DNA from: Desulfosporosinus youngiae DSM 17734
Lineage (GTDB): Bacteria > Bacillota > Desulfitobacteriia > Desulfitobacteriales > Desulfitobacteriaceae
Assembly: GCF_000244895.1 (NCBI RefSeq)
Contig: NZ_CM001441.1
Location: 1,880,226-1,944,225, forward strand
Reading direction: 5' to 3'
Length of the DNA stretch: 64,000 bases
Shown piece after piece: positions 18,182 to 26,824 of this stretch (within the stretch, counting starts at the first letter, position 1; the number at the start of each line of letters is the position of its first letter). Position numbers and translations under genes: made by a program. The notes below the pieces were generated by a model. The model was given only the letters and a program-made list of their open reading frames with translations. It had not been told where the DNA came from and made no database searches.

Positions 18182-18910
18182 TTATGGTTTAGGGTCGGGG
18201 AAATTGCCCTCGTCGCCCACCCGCAGCATCCTATAGCCGACGCCGATATGGGTTTGAATGTATTTGGGCTGGGAAGGTGTTTTTTCTATCTTTTTTCGCA
18301 GAGTCGCCATAAAAACACGCAGGGCGGGAATGTCGCTGGCGAAACCCCCCCATATTTCATGCAGGATAAAATTGTGGGTCAGCACTTTCCCGACATTTTT
18401 AGCCAGCAGGCAGAGGAGCTTATATTCGATGGGAGTCAGGTGGATTTCTTCTCCATCCAGCCATGTGCAGCCTGCCGCATAGTCGATCTTCAAATTTCCA
18501 TTGGTAAAGACCGAGGCGTCTTTTTGCAGCTTTTCCCTGTCGTAACGGACCCTGCGCAGGCTGACCCGGAGCCGCGCCAGTAATTCCTCCACGCTGAAGG
18601 GCTTGGTCAGGTAGTCGTCTGCGCCGGCGTCCAGGGCATCAATTTTATCACGGTCCTCACTGCGCGCGCTGACCACGATGATCGGCATGTTGGACCAGGC
18701 CCGGACCTTTTTGATGATATCCACGCCGTCCATGTCCGGAAGTCCTAAATCCAGGATCATAATGTCCGGCTGTTTGGAAACGGCCTCCAGAATCGAACCT
18801 TCGCCCGTCCCGGCCGTATGATATTGGTAGCCTTGGGTTTCCAGGGTTGTGGTGATCAGCTTGCGGATTGCCTTATCGTCCTCGACCACCAGGATTAAGG
18901 GTTTATTCAT
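18182..18910 (-). CDS. kdpE: Response regulator KdpE
   Basis: KdpE is the OmpR-family regulator of the kdp operon. The 242-aa protein has a receiver domain (acidic pocket EDD near residue 10, phospho-Asp in ILDLGLPDMDG near 54, Lys in YLTKPFSVEELLARL near 104) and a C-terminal winged helix with HLTPIEYKLLCLLAKNVGKV. Its start overlaps the kdpD stop by 8 nt. The likely binding sites are the TCTTAAT repeats before kdpD and before the small ORF/kdpF. Confidence 0.96.
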   Translation of the reverse strand: MNKPLILVVEDDKAIRKLITTTLETQGYQYHTAGTGEGSILEAVSKQPDIMILDLGLPDMDGVDIIKKVRAWSNMPIIVVSARSEDRDKIDALDAGADDYLTKPFSVEELLARLRVSLRRVRYDREKLQKDASVFTNGNLKIDYAAGCTWLDGEEIHLTPIEYKLLCLLAKNVGKVLTHNFILHEIWGGFASDIPALRVFMATLRKKIEKTPSQPKYIQTHIGVGYRMLRVGDEGNFPDPKP

Positions 18911-21599
18911 GAACAGTCACCTCCTCTGCCTGCAAGGTAAAGCAAAATACCGTACCATGGGGGAGATTATCTTTGACGTAGATTTTACCGCCATGGGCAT
19001 CAATAATGGCTCTGCACAGGTAAAGACCCAGGCCGAGGCCGCGCCGCCCATCCCCGCGCAGGTTATTGGCAGTATAGAACATATCGAAGAGCTTGGTCTT
19101 TACTTCTTCTGATATTCCGGGGCCGTCGTCGGCAATTTCGACCAGCACCCTTTGGTTTTCGCCTTTTGCTGAAACAGTGATATGAGATCCCAGCGGCGTA
19201 TATTTGATGGCATTGTCTACAATGTTGATCAGAACCTGAATAATCAGCCGGGAATCCATTTTGGCCATGAGCAGCTCGTCAGCCAATCGGGTTTCAATGT
19301 TATGCTCCACGCTGTTCCGGTTAATATGCAGCAAGGCCTCGGCGATGATTTCTTCCAGAAGCTCGGGCTGCATATTCAAATGTAAGGTGCCATTGTCGAG
19401 GCGGGTAATGGCAAGCAGGTTTTCCACCAGATTGATCAGCCACATGGCATCGTCATAGATATTGGTATAAAGGGCTTTTTTCTGGGTTTCATTCAGCACT
19501 TGGGAATTGGCCATGAGAACACCCGCGTTGCCGGAAATACTGGTGAGAGGGGTGCGCAAATCATGGGAAATTCCCCGGAGCAGGTTGGCGCGAAGCTGCT
19601 CTTGCTGGATCTGTATGGAAATCTGTTTCTGGGTTTCGTTCAGCCGCTCTTTTTCCAGCGCCAAGGCGCACTCTCCCAGCATGGCAATGGTCAGGCTCTT
19701 CTCAAAAGTCTCCAAAGGAGCTTCCTCAGCCATGACGATTCCCGCCACAGCAAGAACCGCGCTGCTCCCGCGTACCGCCAGGTAAAGGCATTTAGCGGCG
19801 GAAAGGGTGTTTGTCGTCTGACCCGCGTGTTTATTGTTCTTATAGACCCACTCGGCTACCGCCCGTTCATCCGCGCCAAGATAAGCCTGGGGATCAGCCG
19901 GCGAATCTTTTTTGGGTAAAACCAAAGGTTCTGAGAGGGTATTCTGCTGGGCGGAATAGAAAATTACGGTCCTGTCCAGGAGTTTAGCCAGTTGTTGCGC
20001 TGTTTCATTCAGGATATCCCCTTGATCTTTGGCCTGCTGCAGCTTGCGGCTTGTTTCCAGGAGTACCTCCGTGCGGTAGGCCTTTTGTGCTGATTGGCGG
20101 GCCTGTTCCTTGACCCGCTTGGTTAGCGTGCTGGTGATTAAGGAAGCTGCCAGCATGACGACAAAGGTCACCGGGTAGCCCGGATCCGTTGCCAGGAAAG
20201 AAAAACGGGGCTCTGTAAAGAAATAGTTGAATATAAACACGCTTAATAGGGATGATACGGCACTGTATATCCGGCCTTGGGTAACTACGGCGTTCAGTTG
20301 AACGCCCAGAATGTAGACGGTTATAATAGTTGCTATGCTGAAATGCCAATAAGTAAACAGAAATCCTATTAAGGTGCAGATTGATAAGAGGGCTATTGAT
20401 TTAACAGTGTCGCCCAAGGTGGGATTGGCCGGTCTTTTAAACTTAAAATATAGATGGGCGGAAGGCTGCAGATCGGGAATGATATAAATATCAATGGCTG
20501 GAGCCAAAGCGGTAAGTCTGTCGACAAAATTGGATTTTATCAACCATCGTCTCAGGCGGCTGGAGCGCCCCAGCACTATTTTGGAAACACGGCTGGCCTT
20601 GGCATATTCTGCGATCTGCCCGGGAATATCGTCTCCGTAGACCGTGGCGATTTGGGCGCCCAGCTGTTCGGCCAGCCTAAGATTTTCTCTCAAGGCTAAC
20701 CTGTTTTTAGTTTCCAGTTCCTGAGTTTCCGGCGTTTCCACAAACAAGGCCGTAAAGGCACCGTGAAAAGCATCCGCCATTCTCGCCGCCGTACGGATGA
20801 CCTTGGTATTGGAAGGTGCCGAAGAGAGGCAGACTAAAATATGCTCGTGGGTAAAAGGACGGTTGTGCTTTGACGGTTCACTGTTTTGAACCGCAACCCG
20901 GTTGACCTTATCGGCGGTGCGGCGCAGGGCGATTTCACGCAGGGCAATCAGTTTTTCCTTGGTGAAAAAATTAGAAAGGGCACGCTGCGCTTGTTCTTCA
21001 CCATAGACTTTCCCTTGCTGCAGGCGTTCAATCAGATCCTCCGGCTCAATATCCACAAGCTTGATTTGACCGGCGCTGTCGAAGACGCTGTCCGGGATGC
21101 GTTCGCGCACGCTAATGCCGGTAATGGAGGCCACAACGTCATTCAGGCTTTCGATATGCTGAACGTTGATGGTGGTATAAACATCAATGCCTGCTCCCAG
21201 CAGCTCTTCAACATCCTGATATCTTTTTTTGTGACGGCAGCCTTGGGCATTGGTATGCGCCAGTTCATCCACCAGAATAAGCTCCGGTCTTCTCCGGATG
21301 GCGAGGTCCAGGTCAAATTCCTTCAGGACAACACCTTTATAGGGCATTTCCAGGGGCGGCAGGGTTTCAAGCCCTTCTAAAAGAGCCGTCGTTTCAGGCC
21401 GGGCATGGGGCTCAATGTAACCGGCAACCACATCGACGCCGTTTTTTTTGGCCTCATGGGCGTCATTCAGCATGGCGCAGGTTTTGCCGACCCCTGCCGC
21501 ATAGCCAAAGTAGATTCTCAGCCGGCCGCGTTTTTTGGCCGCGGGTCTGGTGGAAAGCTGCTCAAGCAGGGAACCGGCATCTGTTTGCTTGATTGCCAT
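18903..21599 (-). CDS. kdpD: Potassium/turgor sensor histidine kinase KdpD
   Basis: This 898-aa protein has the full KdpD architecture. The N-terminal KdpD domain carries a P-loop (GYAAGVGKT) and DELAHTNAQG. A universal-stress-protein domain follows (about residues 250-370), then four transmembrane helices (about 400-500), a GAF-like region, the phospho-acceptor His box ISHDLRTPLTSISGNAG and a HATPase domain with DNAIKYTP and GRRGLGLGLYLCR. It senses low potassium or ionic stress and phosphorylates KdpE. A GGGGCG-type ribosome site precedes the ATG. Confidence 0.97.
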   Translation of the reverse strand: MAIKQTDAGSLLEQLSTRPAAKKRGRLRIYFGYAAGVGKTCAMLNDAHEAKKNGVDVVAGYIEPHARPETTALLEGLETLPPLEMPYKGVVLKEFDLDLAIRRRPELILVDELAHTNAQGCRHKKRYQDVEELLGAGIDVYTTINVQHIESLNDVVASITGISVRERIPDSVFDSAGQIKLVDIEPEDLIERLQQGKVYGEEQAQRALSNFFTKEKLIALREIALRRTADKVNRVAVQNSEPSKHNRPFTHEHILVCLSSAPSNTKVIRTAARMADAFHGAFTALFVETPETQELETKNRLALRENLRLAEQLGAQIATVYGDDIPGQIAEYAKASRVSKIVLGRSSRLRRWLIKSNFVDRLTALAPAIDIYIIPDLQPSAHLYFKFKRPANPTLGDTVKSIALLSICTLIGFLFTYWHFSIATIITVYILGVQLNAVVTQGRIYSAVSSLLSVFIFNYFFTEPRFSFLATDPGYPVTFVVMLAASLITSTLTKRVKEQARQSAQKAYRTEVLLETSRKLQQAKDQGDILNETAQQLAKLLDRTVIFYSAQQNTLSEPLVLPKKDSPADPQAYLGADERAVAEWVYKNNKHAGQTTNTLSAAKCLYLAVRGSSAVLAVAGIVMAEEAPLETFEKSLTIAMLGECALALEKERLNETQKQISIQIQQEQLRANLLRGISHDLRTPLTSISGNAGVLMANSQVLNETQKKALYTNIYDDAMWLINLVENLLAITRLDNGTLHLNMQPELLEEIIAEALLHINRNSVEHNIETRLADELLMAKMDSRLIIQVLINIVDNAIKYTPLGSHITVSAKGENQRVLVEIADDGPGISEEVKTKLFDMFYTANNLRGDGRRGLGLGLYLCRAIIDAHGGKIYVKDNLPHGTVFCFTLQAEEVTVHE

Positions 21600-21903
21600 G
21601 CCAATACGCCCCTTTCTTTAGAGGATTTCTTTTACAGAGTATAACATAAGCAAAATCAGCATAGCGTTATAACTTTGGCTGCAGCATTAAGATTGTATTA
21701 AGATGCATTATAGGAATAAAGTGGGGGTAACCATCTAAGGCTTATTATGTATTGCTGAAACGGTTGGCATTCATATTGGCGTTCCGGTTATGTTAAGGCA
21801 ATTTTATGAACTTCCTTCCGCTTCGCTAAATTGGCAAGGGTATCCTTAACTTCATTACATATATTCACTAAAAGCAAGGCAGAATAGGTCTTGAGGTGGA
21901 TTT
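21600..21903. other. kdpD upstream region
   Basis: This roughly 300-nt divergent gap lies between kdpD and a hypothetical gene. Apart from the candidate KdpE box at 21686-21703, I see only AT-rich promoter-like sequence. Confidence 0.5.
21686..21703 (-). promoter_or_regulatory. Candidate KdpE box upstream of kdpDE
   Basis: On the minus strand the sequence is TCTTAAT-ACAA-TCTTAAT, the same 7-4-7 direct repeat as at 17959-17976. It lies 87 nt upstream of the kdpD start, suggesting autoregulation of kdpDE. Confidence 0.6.
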
Positions 21904-22422
21904 ATGAAAATTATGCGGTTGGCTGAGAAAATTGGCTATCTAGGAAAAACCTCTGAGGCGAAGAGGAGGATGATTTCCCTGGGAGAGGGTTATTCCCTCT
22001 GGCATGCTATGGTGCTCCGTTATGATTCTCTGATCGAGACAAAAACTCTTTTGGAGTTTGTTAAAGATACGGATCTGAAGATGATCATCCGCAAAGGCAT
22101 CAAAGTCATGGAGGAACAGAAGGAAACCCTTGAACAACTGGCGAAGGAATTTTCCGTTCCCATGCCCCAGCGTCCCCCCGAAGAGCCTAATTCGGTGATT
22201 GACTTAAACACCATGTCTGATCGTTTCGTGTTCCGGAAGATCTATGAAGGAATGAGCAACACCATGTTTAAGCATATTACCAATTATCAGAGGGCCCACG
22301 GTTCATATTTAAGAGAAATCTTCAGGACATTCCTGGATGAAGAGCTGGATATGTATGACAAATACTATGAATATGGCAAATTAAAATCATACTTGCATGA
22401 GCCTCCCACATTCAGACCGTGA
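21904..22422 (+). CDS. Hypothetical 172-aa helical protein (possibly DUF3231/ferritin-like)
   Basis: The protein is mostly alpha-helical and charged, with no signal peptide or membrane segment. The pattern (SLWHAMVLRYDSLIETKTLLEF, a mid-region Lys/Glu-rich helix, RFVFRKIYEGMSNTMFKHI) suggests a four-helix bundle such as DUF3231 or spore-coat-F-like ferritin folds in Firmicutes. I cannot confirm a family. A GAGGTGG ribosome site precedes the ATG. The gene is followed by a hairpin with a T tract (22600-22630). It is divergent from kdpD, but no link to potassium uptake is evident. Confidence 0.7.
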   Translation: MKIMRLAEKIGYLGKTSEAKRRMISLGEGYSLWHAMVLRYDSLIETKTLLEFVKDTDLKMIIRKGIKVMEEQKETLEQLAKEFSVPMPQRPPEEPNSVIDLNTMSDRFVFRKIYEGMSNTMFKHITNYQRAHGSYLREIFRTFLDEELDMYDKYYEYGKLKSYLHEPPTFRP

Positions 22423-22484
22423 TGTTCTCCGAAACTTGGTGTAAGCCAAGTTTTTTCTTTTTAACCCGTGGATAAAAGGCCCGG

Positions 22485-22532
22485 CCTGTTTGTCCGAGAA
22501 TCGTACGCGCGTAAGATTCTCGGACAAACAGG
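22485..22532. repeat. 48-bp near-perfect palindrome
   Basis: Two 18-bp arms (22485-22502 and 22515-22532) are perfect inverted copies starting CCTGTTTGTCCGAG. The 12-nt centre itself contains TACGCGCGTA. No T tract follows, so it is not a standard terminator. It lies between the hypothetical gene and the next terminator. Confidence 0.8.
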
Positions 22533-22599
22533 GTAAGAGCTGATAGGATTCCCGCTTTGATCAATGCTGGATGGTTGCTTTCTCTCTTGTAAATACGAT

Positions 22600-22630
22600 G
22601 CGCCGGCTTATGCCGGCGCTGGTTTTTTTT
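22600..22630 (+). terminator. Intrinsic terminator
   Basis: An 8-bp GC stem (GCGCCGGC / GCCGGCGC, TTAT loop) is followed by TGG and eight T residues. It is oriented to end transcription from the hypothetical gene at 21904. Confidence 0.9.
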
Positions 22631-22674
22631 GCCTGGATAGAATTCTTTGCCGGCTTTCTTGACTGACCTTAGGG

Positions 22675-22746
22675 TTTTGACCAATCCTAGCGGTTTTGCT
22701 CAATCCTAGGGGTTTGACCCAATCCTAGGGTTTCGACCAATCCTAG
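22675..22746. repeat. Four tandem 18-19-bp repeats overlapping the araC stop
   Basis: Units at 22675-22693, 22694-22712, 22713-22730 and 22731-22746 share the core CAATCCTAG preceded by TTT. A degenerate fifth unit (ACCTTAGGG) lies just upstream at about 22655-22674. The last unit supplies the TAG stop of the minus-strand AraC gene. Confidence 0.85.
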
Positions 22747-23714
22747 CCGCGTCCGGCAAGACTGATTTTCCGATAGTCGTTGGGTACCAGGCCGGTGCTC
22801 TTCCGAAACAGCTGGGCAAAACGGCTGGCACTCTGATAGCCCACAGTTTGGGCTACCTGGCCGATACTCAGATCCGTGGAGGAAAGCAGATATTCAGCCT
22901 GGCTCAGGCGGCGCTGGCGGATATACTCGGTAATGGTGCAGTCATGGTACTGGCGGAAGGATGTTTTCAGTTTGGTAGCTCCCATGCAGGCAATCCTGGC
23001 CAGGCGCTCCTGGGGCAGGTCGAAGGCGTAATGATCGTTGATATAGGCGGTCAGGTTTTCGATCTGCCTTTTGTCAGTCTCGGAGAGCTGCTTTTCCCTG
23101 CGATCATGCTTCTTGTGGCGCTCCACTACCAGAGAGACCGCTTCGGCCACTTTGCTCTCGTAAAAGAGTTTGGCGGCGATGCCATCGCCCCGGTAGTTTT
23201 TCACTTGCATTAAAAGGCGCACCATCTCGGGAAAGCTCTCCGTCTGGTCCAGGCTGCGAAAAGCGTCCCGGGGATTGACATATTCCCCGGGATACTGCTG
23301 CTCCAGGTAATCCTGATAATAGGCGGGCATGATCTCGATGCCCGTGGAGCGGATGGGGATTTTTCTGTGAATGAGCATTTTGCAAGGGTCGGGGCCGCCG
23401 GTAAAGGTCTTGGTGCAGCCGGCATTGAGCCGCCGGTAAGGACTGAGCTCCTCCCCGGAAACGGACTCATAATAGGTTATGCTCAGGCACTCGGGCAGCC
23501 GGAACTCAAAAAAGGTATCTTCATGGAAGTAAAAGTCGTGGATCTTGAGATTGAATAAATCCTTTTGCCCGTAGGTCCAGTAATAGCCGGCCCCCCGGCC
23601 GCCTGTCATTTTCCAGCACAGCCCCATGGAACCGAAGCGGCCGTCCTCCGGCTGGGGGACAAAACCGTTTTCCGAGAGCATGGGCCCATAGACTTCCTCT
23701 ATGACATCAGTCAT
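22743..23714 (-). CDS. AraC-family transcriptional regulator (PchR/YbtA-like context)
   Basis: The C-terminus is a two-HTH AraC domain: FDLPQERLARIACMGATKLKTSFRQ-type first helix set, then LSIGQVAQTVGYQSASRFAQLFRKSTG. The N-terminal part is a ligand-sensing domain like those of siderophore-responsive AraC regulators. The frame extends to an ATG at 23822, but GGAAGGTGAT upstream of the ATG at 23714 favours the shorter 323-aa form. It is divergent from the ECF uptake operon with a shared operator region between, so it probably activates uptake when the metallophore is present. The ligand is inferred. Confidence 0.88.
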   Translation of the reverse strand: MTDVIEEVYGPMLSENGFVPQPEDGRFGSMGLCWKMTGGRGAGYYWTYGQKDLFNLKIHDFYFHEDTFFEFRLPECLSITYYESVSGEELSPYRRLNAGCTKTFTGGPDPCKMLIHRKIPIRSTGIEIMPAYYQDYLEQQYPGEYVNPRDAFRSLDQTESFPEMVRLLMQVKNYRGDGIAAKLFYESKVAEAVSLVVERHKKHDRREKQLSETDKRQIENLTAYINDHYAFDLPQERLARIACMGATKLKTSFRQYHDCTITEYIRQRRLSQAEYLLSSTDLSIGQVAQTVGYQSASRFAQLFRKSTGLVPNDYRKISLAGRG

Positions 23715-23830
23715 TAAATCACCTTCCGCCGTGAGGGACAGAGTTCGCTGCCCGGTACTTTTTGCCACGATGGGACGCAGTTCTATCGCAAAGAGACGAA
23801 GCTCATTGAGAACTATTGTCATTTATCCGA

Positions 23831-23886
23831 GGGTATAGTAGGTTAAAACTGTTAGATCGATCTAACTAAAGTTTTAACACATACCC
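23831..23886. promoter_or_regulatory. Nested palindromic operator between araC and the uptake operon
   Basis: The centre GTTAGATCGATCTAAC (23851-23866) is a perfect 16-bp palindrome. It is enclosed by GTTAAAACT (23842-23850) / AGTTTTAAC (23870-23878), and outermost GGGTAT (23831-23836) / ATACCC (23881-23886). The 16-bp core recurs upstream of the biosynthetic operon (39044-39063), and a close variant at 61806-61831. It resembles operators of metal-dependent repressors of the DtxR type only loosely. Confidence 0.75.
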
Positions 23887-23940
23887 TGTCGGCCGTCAAT
23901 GGGCCGGGGGATGTGATGATCTTGATGAGGAGGAATTTTG

Positions 23941-24552
23941 ATGAACAGTCAACCTTATGTCAACTCCCCGGGGCTTACGGTCAAGGATTTGGTCACCACC
24001 GGGATTTTCTCCGCCCTGCTGTGGATCACCATGCTGCTAGGCGGGCTGCCCTTCGCCCCCAACCCCCTCACTACCTTTTATATGCCCTTGGGGTCCGCTC
24101 TTCTAGGCGGCCCGGTTTTTATGCTTTTGGCGGCTAAGGTTCCCAAGCGCGGGCCGATATCTATTGCCGGGATTCTCATCGGCAGCGTTTGGTTTATCAC
24201 GGGAATGCACTGGGCCATGGACCTGGGCTATGTGCTCTGCGGTATTGAGGCAGATCTCATCGCCGGCATCCGCAAATACCGCAGCCTTAAGCTGAACATC
24301 CTGGCTTTTGCCTGCCTGAGCCTGGGGCCCACCGGCACTTACATCACCTATTTCGCCGACCCGGCCTCCTGGGGCAGCTATATGCTGGAGGGGGGTACGT
24401 CGGCGGGTTATATCGAGGCTATGAATGGGGCGGCCCGGGACTGGATGCTGGCCGTTATTATTTTGGGAACTCTGGCTGTGGCCCTCTTCAGCGGCTGGGT
24501 GGGGAGCAGACTGCTGCGCAAACAGTTTGAAAAAGCGGGCATCACCGCATGA
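23941..24552 (+). CDS. ECF transporter S component (MptD/Trep_Strep-like)
   Basis: The 203-aa membrane protein has about six hydrophobic segments and an N-terminal TVKDLVTTGIFSALLW stretch characteristic of MptD-type (Trep_Strep) substrate-binding components of energy-coupling-factor transporters. AGGAGGAA lies 6 nt before the ATG. Its stop overlaps the T-component start (ATGA). Comparable S-T-A modules accompany siderophore loci such as equibactin, so a metallophore or its metal complex is the likely cargo; the substrate itself cannot be read from sequence. Confidence 0.85.
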   Translation: MNSQPYVNSPGLTVKDLVTTGIFSALLWITMLLGGLPFAPNPLTTFYMPLGSALLGGPVFMLLAAKVPKRGPISIAGILIGSVWFITGMHWAMDLGYVLCGIEADLIAGIRKYRSLKLNILAFACLSLGPTGTYITYFADPASWGSYMLEGGTSAGYIEAMNGAARDWMLAVIILGTLAVALFSGWVGSRLLRKQFEKAGITA

Positions 24553-25247
24553 GGGGGAAGAGGGGGCTTTGCTTCGATCCCCGGGCCAAAGGACTGCTGC
24601 TCCTCCTCTGTGTTCTTGCTTCGTCTATGGCCCCCAGCCTGACCTATGAACTGGGGCTGGTACTGCTGATTGCCCTCTTTGGCCTGGTTTCCGGCAAGGG
24701 GCGATATGCCCTGGGCGGGCTGATGGTCTACACTGTTTTTTATCTGCTTACCACTGTCGCCCTGGGGGGCACGGCGGCACCCCTGCAAGTGACCTTGATC
24801 GCTTTTTTAGGTTTGGTGCACAAAGTCTATCCTTGCGGCTTCCTAGCGGGGATCGTGATTTCGACCACCAGGGTCAGCGAATTCCTCTTTGCCATGCAAA
24901 CAATCCGGGTACCCAAGTCCCTGGTTATCCCCATGGCGGTGATGCTCCGCTATCTGCCCGCCGTCCGGGAAGACTGGCGCTTTATTAAGGATGCCATGGC
25001 CCTGCGGGATGTTTCCCCTTCCTTGCAAGGGCTGGTCAGCCGGCCGGGGATGACGGTGGAGTGCTTATATGTACCCCTGATGATGTCGGCCGCCAAGACG
25101 GCGGACGAATTATCCGTGGCCGCAGTGACCCGGGGGATAGAAAACCCTGCCCCCCGCACCTGCCTTACCCCCGTCAGGTTTGGACTCAGGGACGGACTGG
25201 CGGTAGTTTGCCTGGCCGCCTATTTTCTGGCGGGAAGATATTGGTGA
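24549..25247 (+). CDS. ECF transporter T component (EcfT-like)
   Basis: The 232-aa integral membrane protein begins with several hydrophobic segments. Its C-terminal part carries the coupling-helix motifs typical of EcfT (AVMLRYLPAVREDWRFIKDAMALRD and AKTADELSVAAVTRG), the A-R-G-like signatures that contact the ATPases. Translation is coupled with the S component by a 4-nt overlap, and the ATPase gene begins 5 nt after its stop. Confidence 0.9.
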   Translation: MRGKRGLCFDPRAKGLLLLLCVLASSMAPSLTYELGLVLLIALFGLVSGKGRYALGGLMVYTVFYLLTTVALGGTAAPLQVTLIAFLGLVHKVYPCGFLAGIVISTTRVSEFLFAMQTIRVPKSLVIPMAVMLRYLPAVREDWRFIKDAMALRDVSPSLQGLVSRPGMTVECLYVPLMMSAAKTADELSVAAVTRGIENPAPRTCLTPVRFGLRDGLAVVCLAAYFLAGRYW

Positions 25248-25252
25248 GGAGA

Positions 25253-26719
25253 ATGGCAATGATTGAATTAGAAAATGTCTCCTTCAGCTATGGGGGGCAG
25301 GCCGGCGGAAGCCTCCGGGGTCTGAACCTCACTATTGAGGAGGGGGAATGCGTCCTCCTCTGCGGCCCCAGCGGCTGCGGAAAAACCACGGTCACCCGCC
25401 TGATCAACGGCCTGATTCCTCATTTTTTTCCCGGGGAATTGAGGGGCCGGGTGAGGGTGCAGGGGATGGATATCCCTCACACGGCCATGTACCGGATTGC
25501 CCGGCAGGTGGGTTCGGTGTTTCAGAATCCCCGCAGCCAATTTTTTAATGTGGACACGGACAGCGAGATAGCCTTTGCTCTGGAAAACAGGGCTTTGCCC
25601 CCGGCTGAACTGCGCCGCCGGGTCGGGGATACAGCTTCCCAACTCCGCCTGGAGAAGCTTTTGGGCAGGAATATTTTTGAGCTTTCCGGAGGGGAAAAAC
25701 AGAAAATTGCCTTTGCCTCAGTTTATGCTATGAACCCTGGGGTTTACCTCCTGGATGAACCCTCCTCCAATTTGGATATGAACTCCATGGCCGAACTGAA
25801 AGAATACCTGAGGCTGGTCAAGGCTCAGGGCAGGACAGTGGTTATTGCCGAGCACCGGCTCTACTACCTCATGGACCTGGCCGACCGGATTGTCTATCTG
25901 GACCGGGGGCAGGTGAGGGGGATTTACACACCGGCGGAGCTGGCTGCTCTGCCGGAGGAAACCCGGGGGGCAATGGGCCTGCGGGCCGCCTGCCTGAATG
26001 GGGTCTGGCCCGGGCGGCAGCCGCCGGCCCCCGCGCCTCCCGTGCTGGAGCTGGAGGAGGTGAGCTTGGACTACAAAAAGCGGCCGGTTCTGGAAAAAAT
26101 CAGCTTACAAGTCGCCCGGGGGGAGATCACCGGCCTGGCGGGGCCCAACGGAGCGGGCAAAACTACTTTGGCCCGGGCCCTCTGCGGCCTGCACCCCAGC
26201 CGGGGCGGCAGGTTCCTCTGGCAGGGCAGGGCCATGGAACCCAAGGCCAGGCGGAAAAACTCCTTTCTGGTCATGCAGGATGTCAATTACCAGCTTTTTG
26301 CCGAGAGCGCGGAGAAGGAATGTGTTTTTGGGCTCAGGCACCCGGACTTGGGGCTGGCAGAGCAAACCTTGGCTGAGCTGGGCCTGGAGGCGGTTAAAGA
26401 GAGGCATCCCAATACTTTATCCGGCGGGCAGAAGCAGCGCCTGGCAGTTGCCGTGAGCATGGTCTGCGGCAAAGAGGTGCTGGTCTTTGACGAACCCACC
26501 AGCGGTCTGGATTACGACAGCATGGTACAGGTAGGCGGGCTGATGGAAAGGCTGGCCCGGCTGGGCAAGGTCATCTTTGTGGTGACCCATGACTACGAAT
26601 TCATTTGCCGCACTTGCACACGAGTCCTCCGTCTGGACGAAGGGAAAATGCCGGACGACCTGGCGGTGAGGCCTGAAAATACGGCGGAACTCAGAAGACT
26701 TTTGGGAATAAGCGAATAA
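25253..26719 (+). CDS. Double-domain ECF-type ATPase (EcfA1-A2 fusion)
   Basis: This 488-aa protein fuses two ABC ATPase domains. Domain 1 has Walker A GPSGCGKTT, signature LSGGEKQK and Walker B YLLDEPSSNLD. Domain 2 has GPNGAGKTT, LSGGQKQRLAV and VFDEPTSGLD. It energises the S/T pair. The start at 25253 follows TGAGGAG. It ends the first block of the uptake operon; about 470 nt downstream the reading is broken by a GxxExxY relic and an IS630 element before the two ABC half-transporters. Confidence 0.94.
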   Translation: MAMIELENVSFSYGGQAGGSLRGLNLTIEEGECVLLCGPSGCGKTTVTRLINGLIPHFFPGELRGRVRVQGMDIPHTAMYRIARQVGSVFQNPRSQFFNVDTDSEIAFALENRALPPAELRRRVGDTASQLRLEKLLGRNIFELSGGEKQKIAFASVYAMNPGVYLLDEPSSNLDMNSMAELKEYLRLVKAQGRTVVIAEHRLYYLMDLADRIVYLDRGQVRGIYTPAELAALPEETRGAMGLRAACLNGVWPGRQPPAPAPPVLELEEVSLDYKKRPVLEKISLQVARGEITGLAGPNGAGKTTLARALCGLHPSRGGRFLWQGRAMEPKARRKNSFLVMQDVNYQLFAESAEKECVFGLRHPDLGLAEQTLAELGLEAVKERHPNTLSGGQKQRLAVAVSMVCGKEVLVFDEPTSGLDYDSMVQVGGLMERLARLGKVIFVVTHDYEFICRTCTRVLRLDEGKMPDDLAVRPENTAELRRLLGISE

Positions 26720-26824
26720 TAGGATAGGTGAGTAAGTGGCCTAACTTATACCCTAAAATCCCGCATTTTTTTATACCTACAAGGAGAAACACTGTAAATA
26801 TGCTTTGGGGAATTCTGAATGGGG

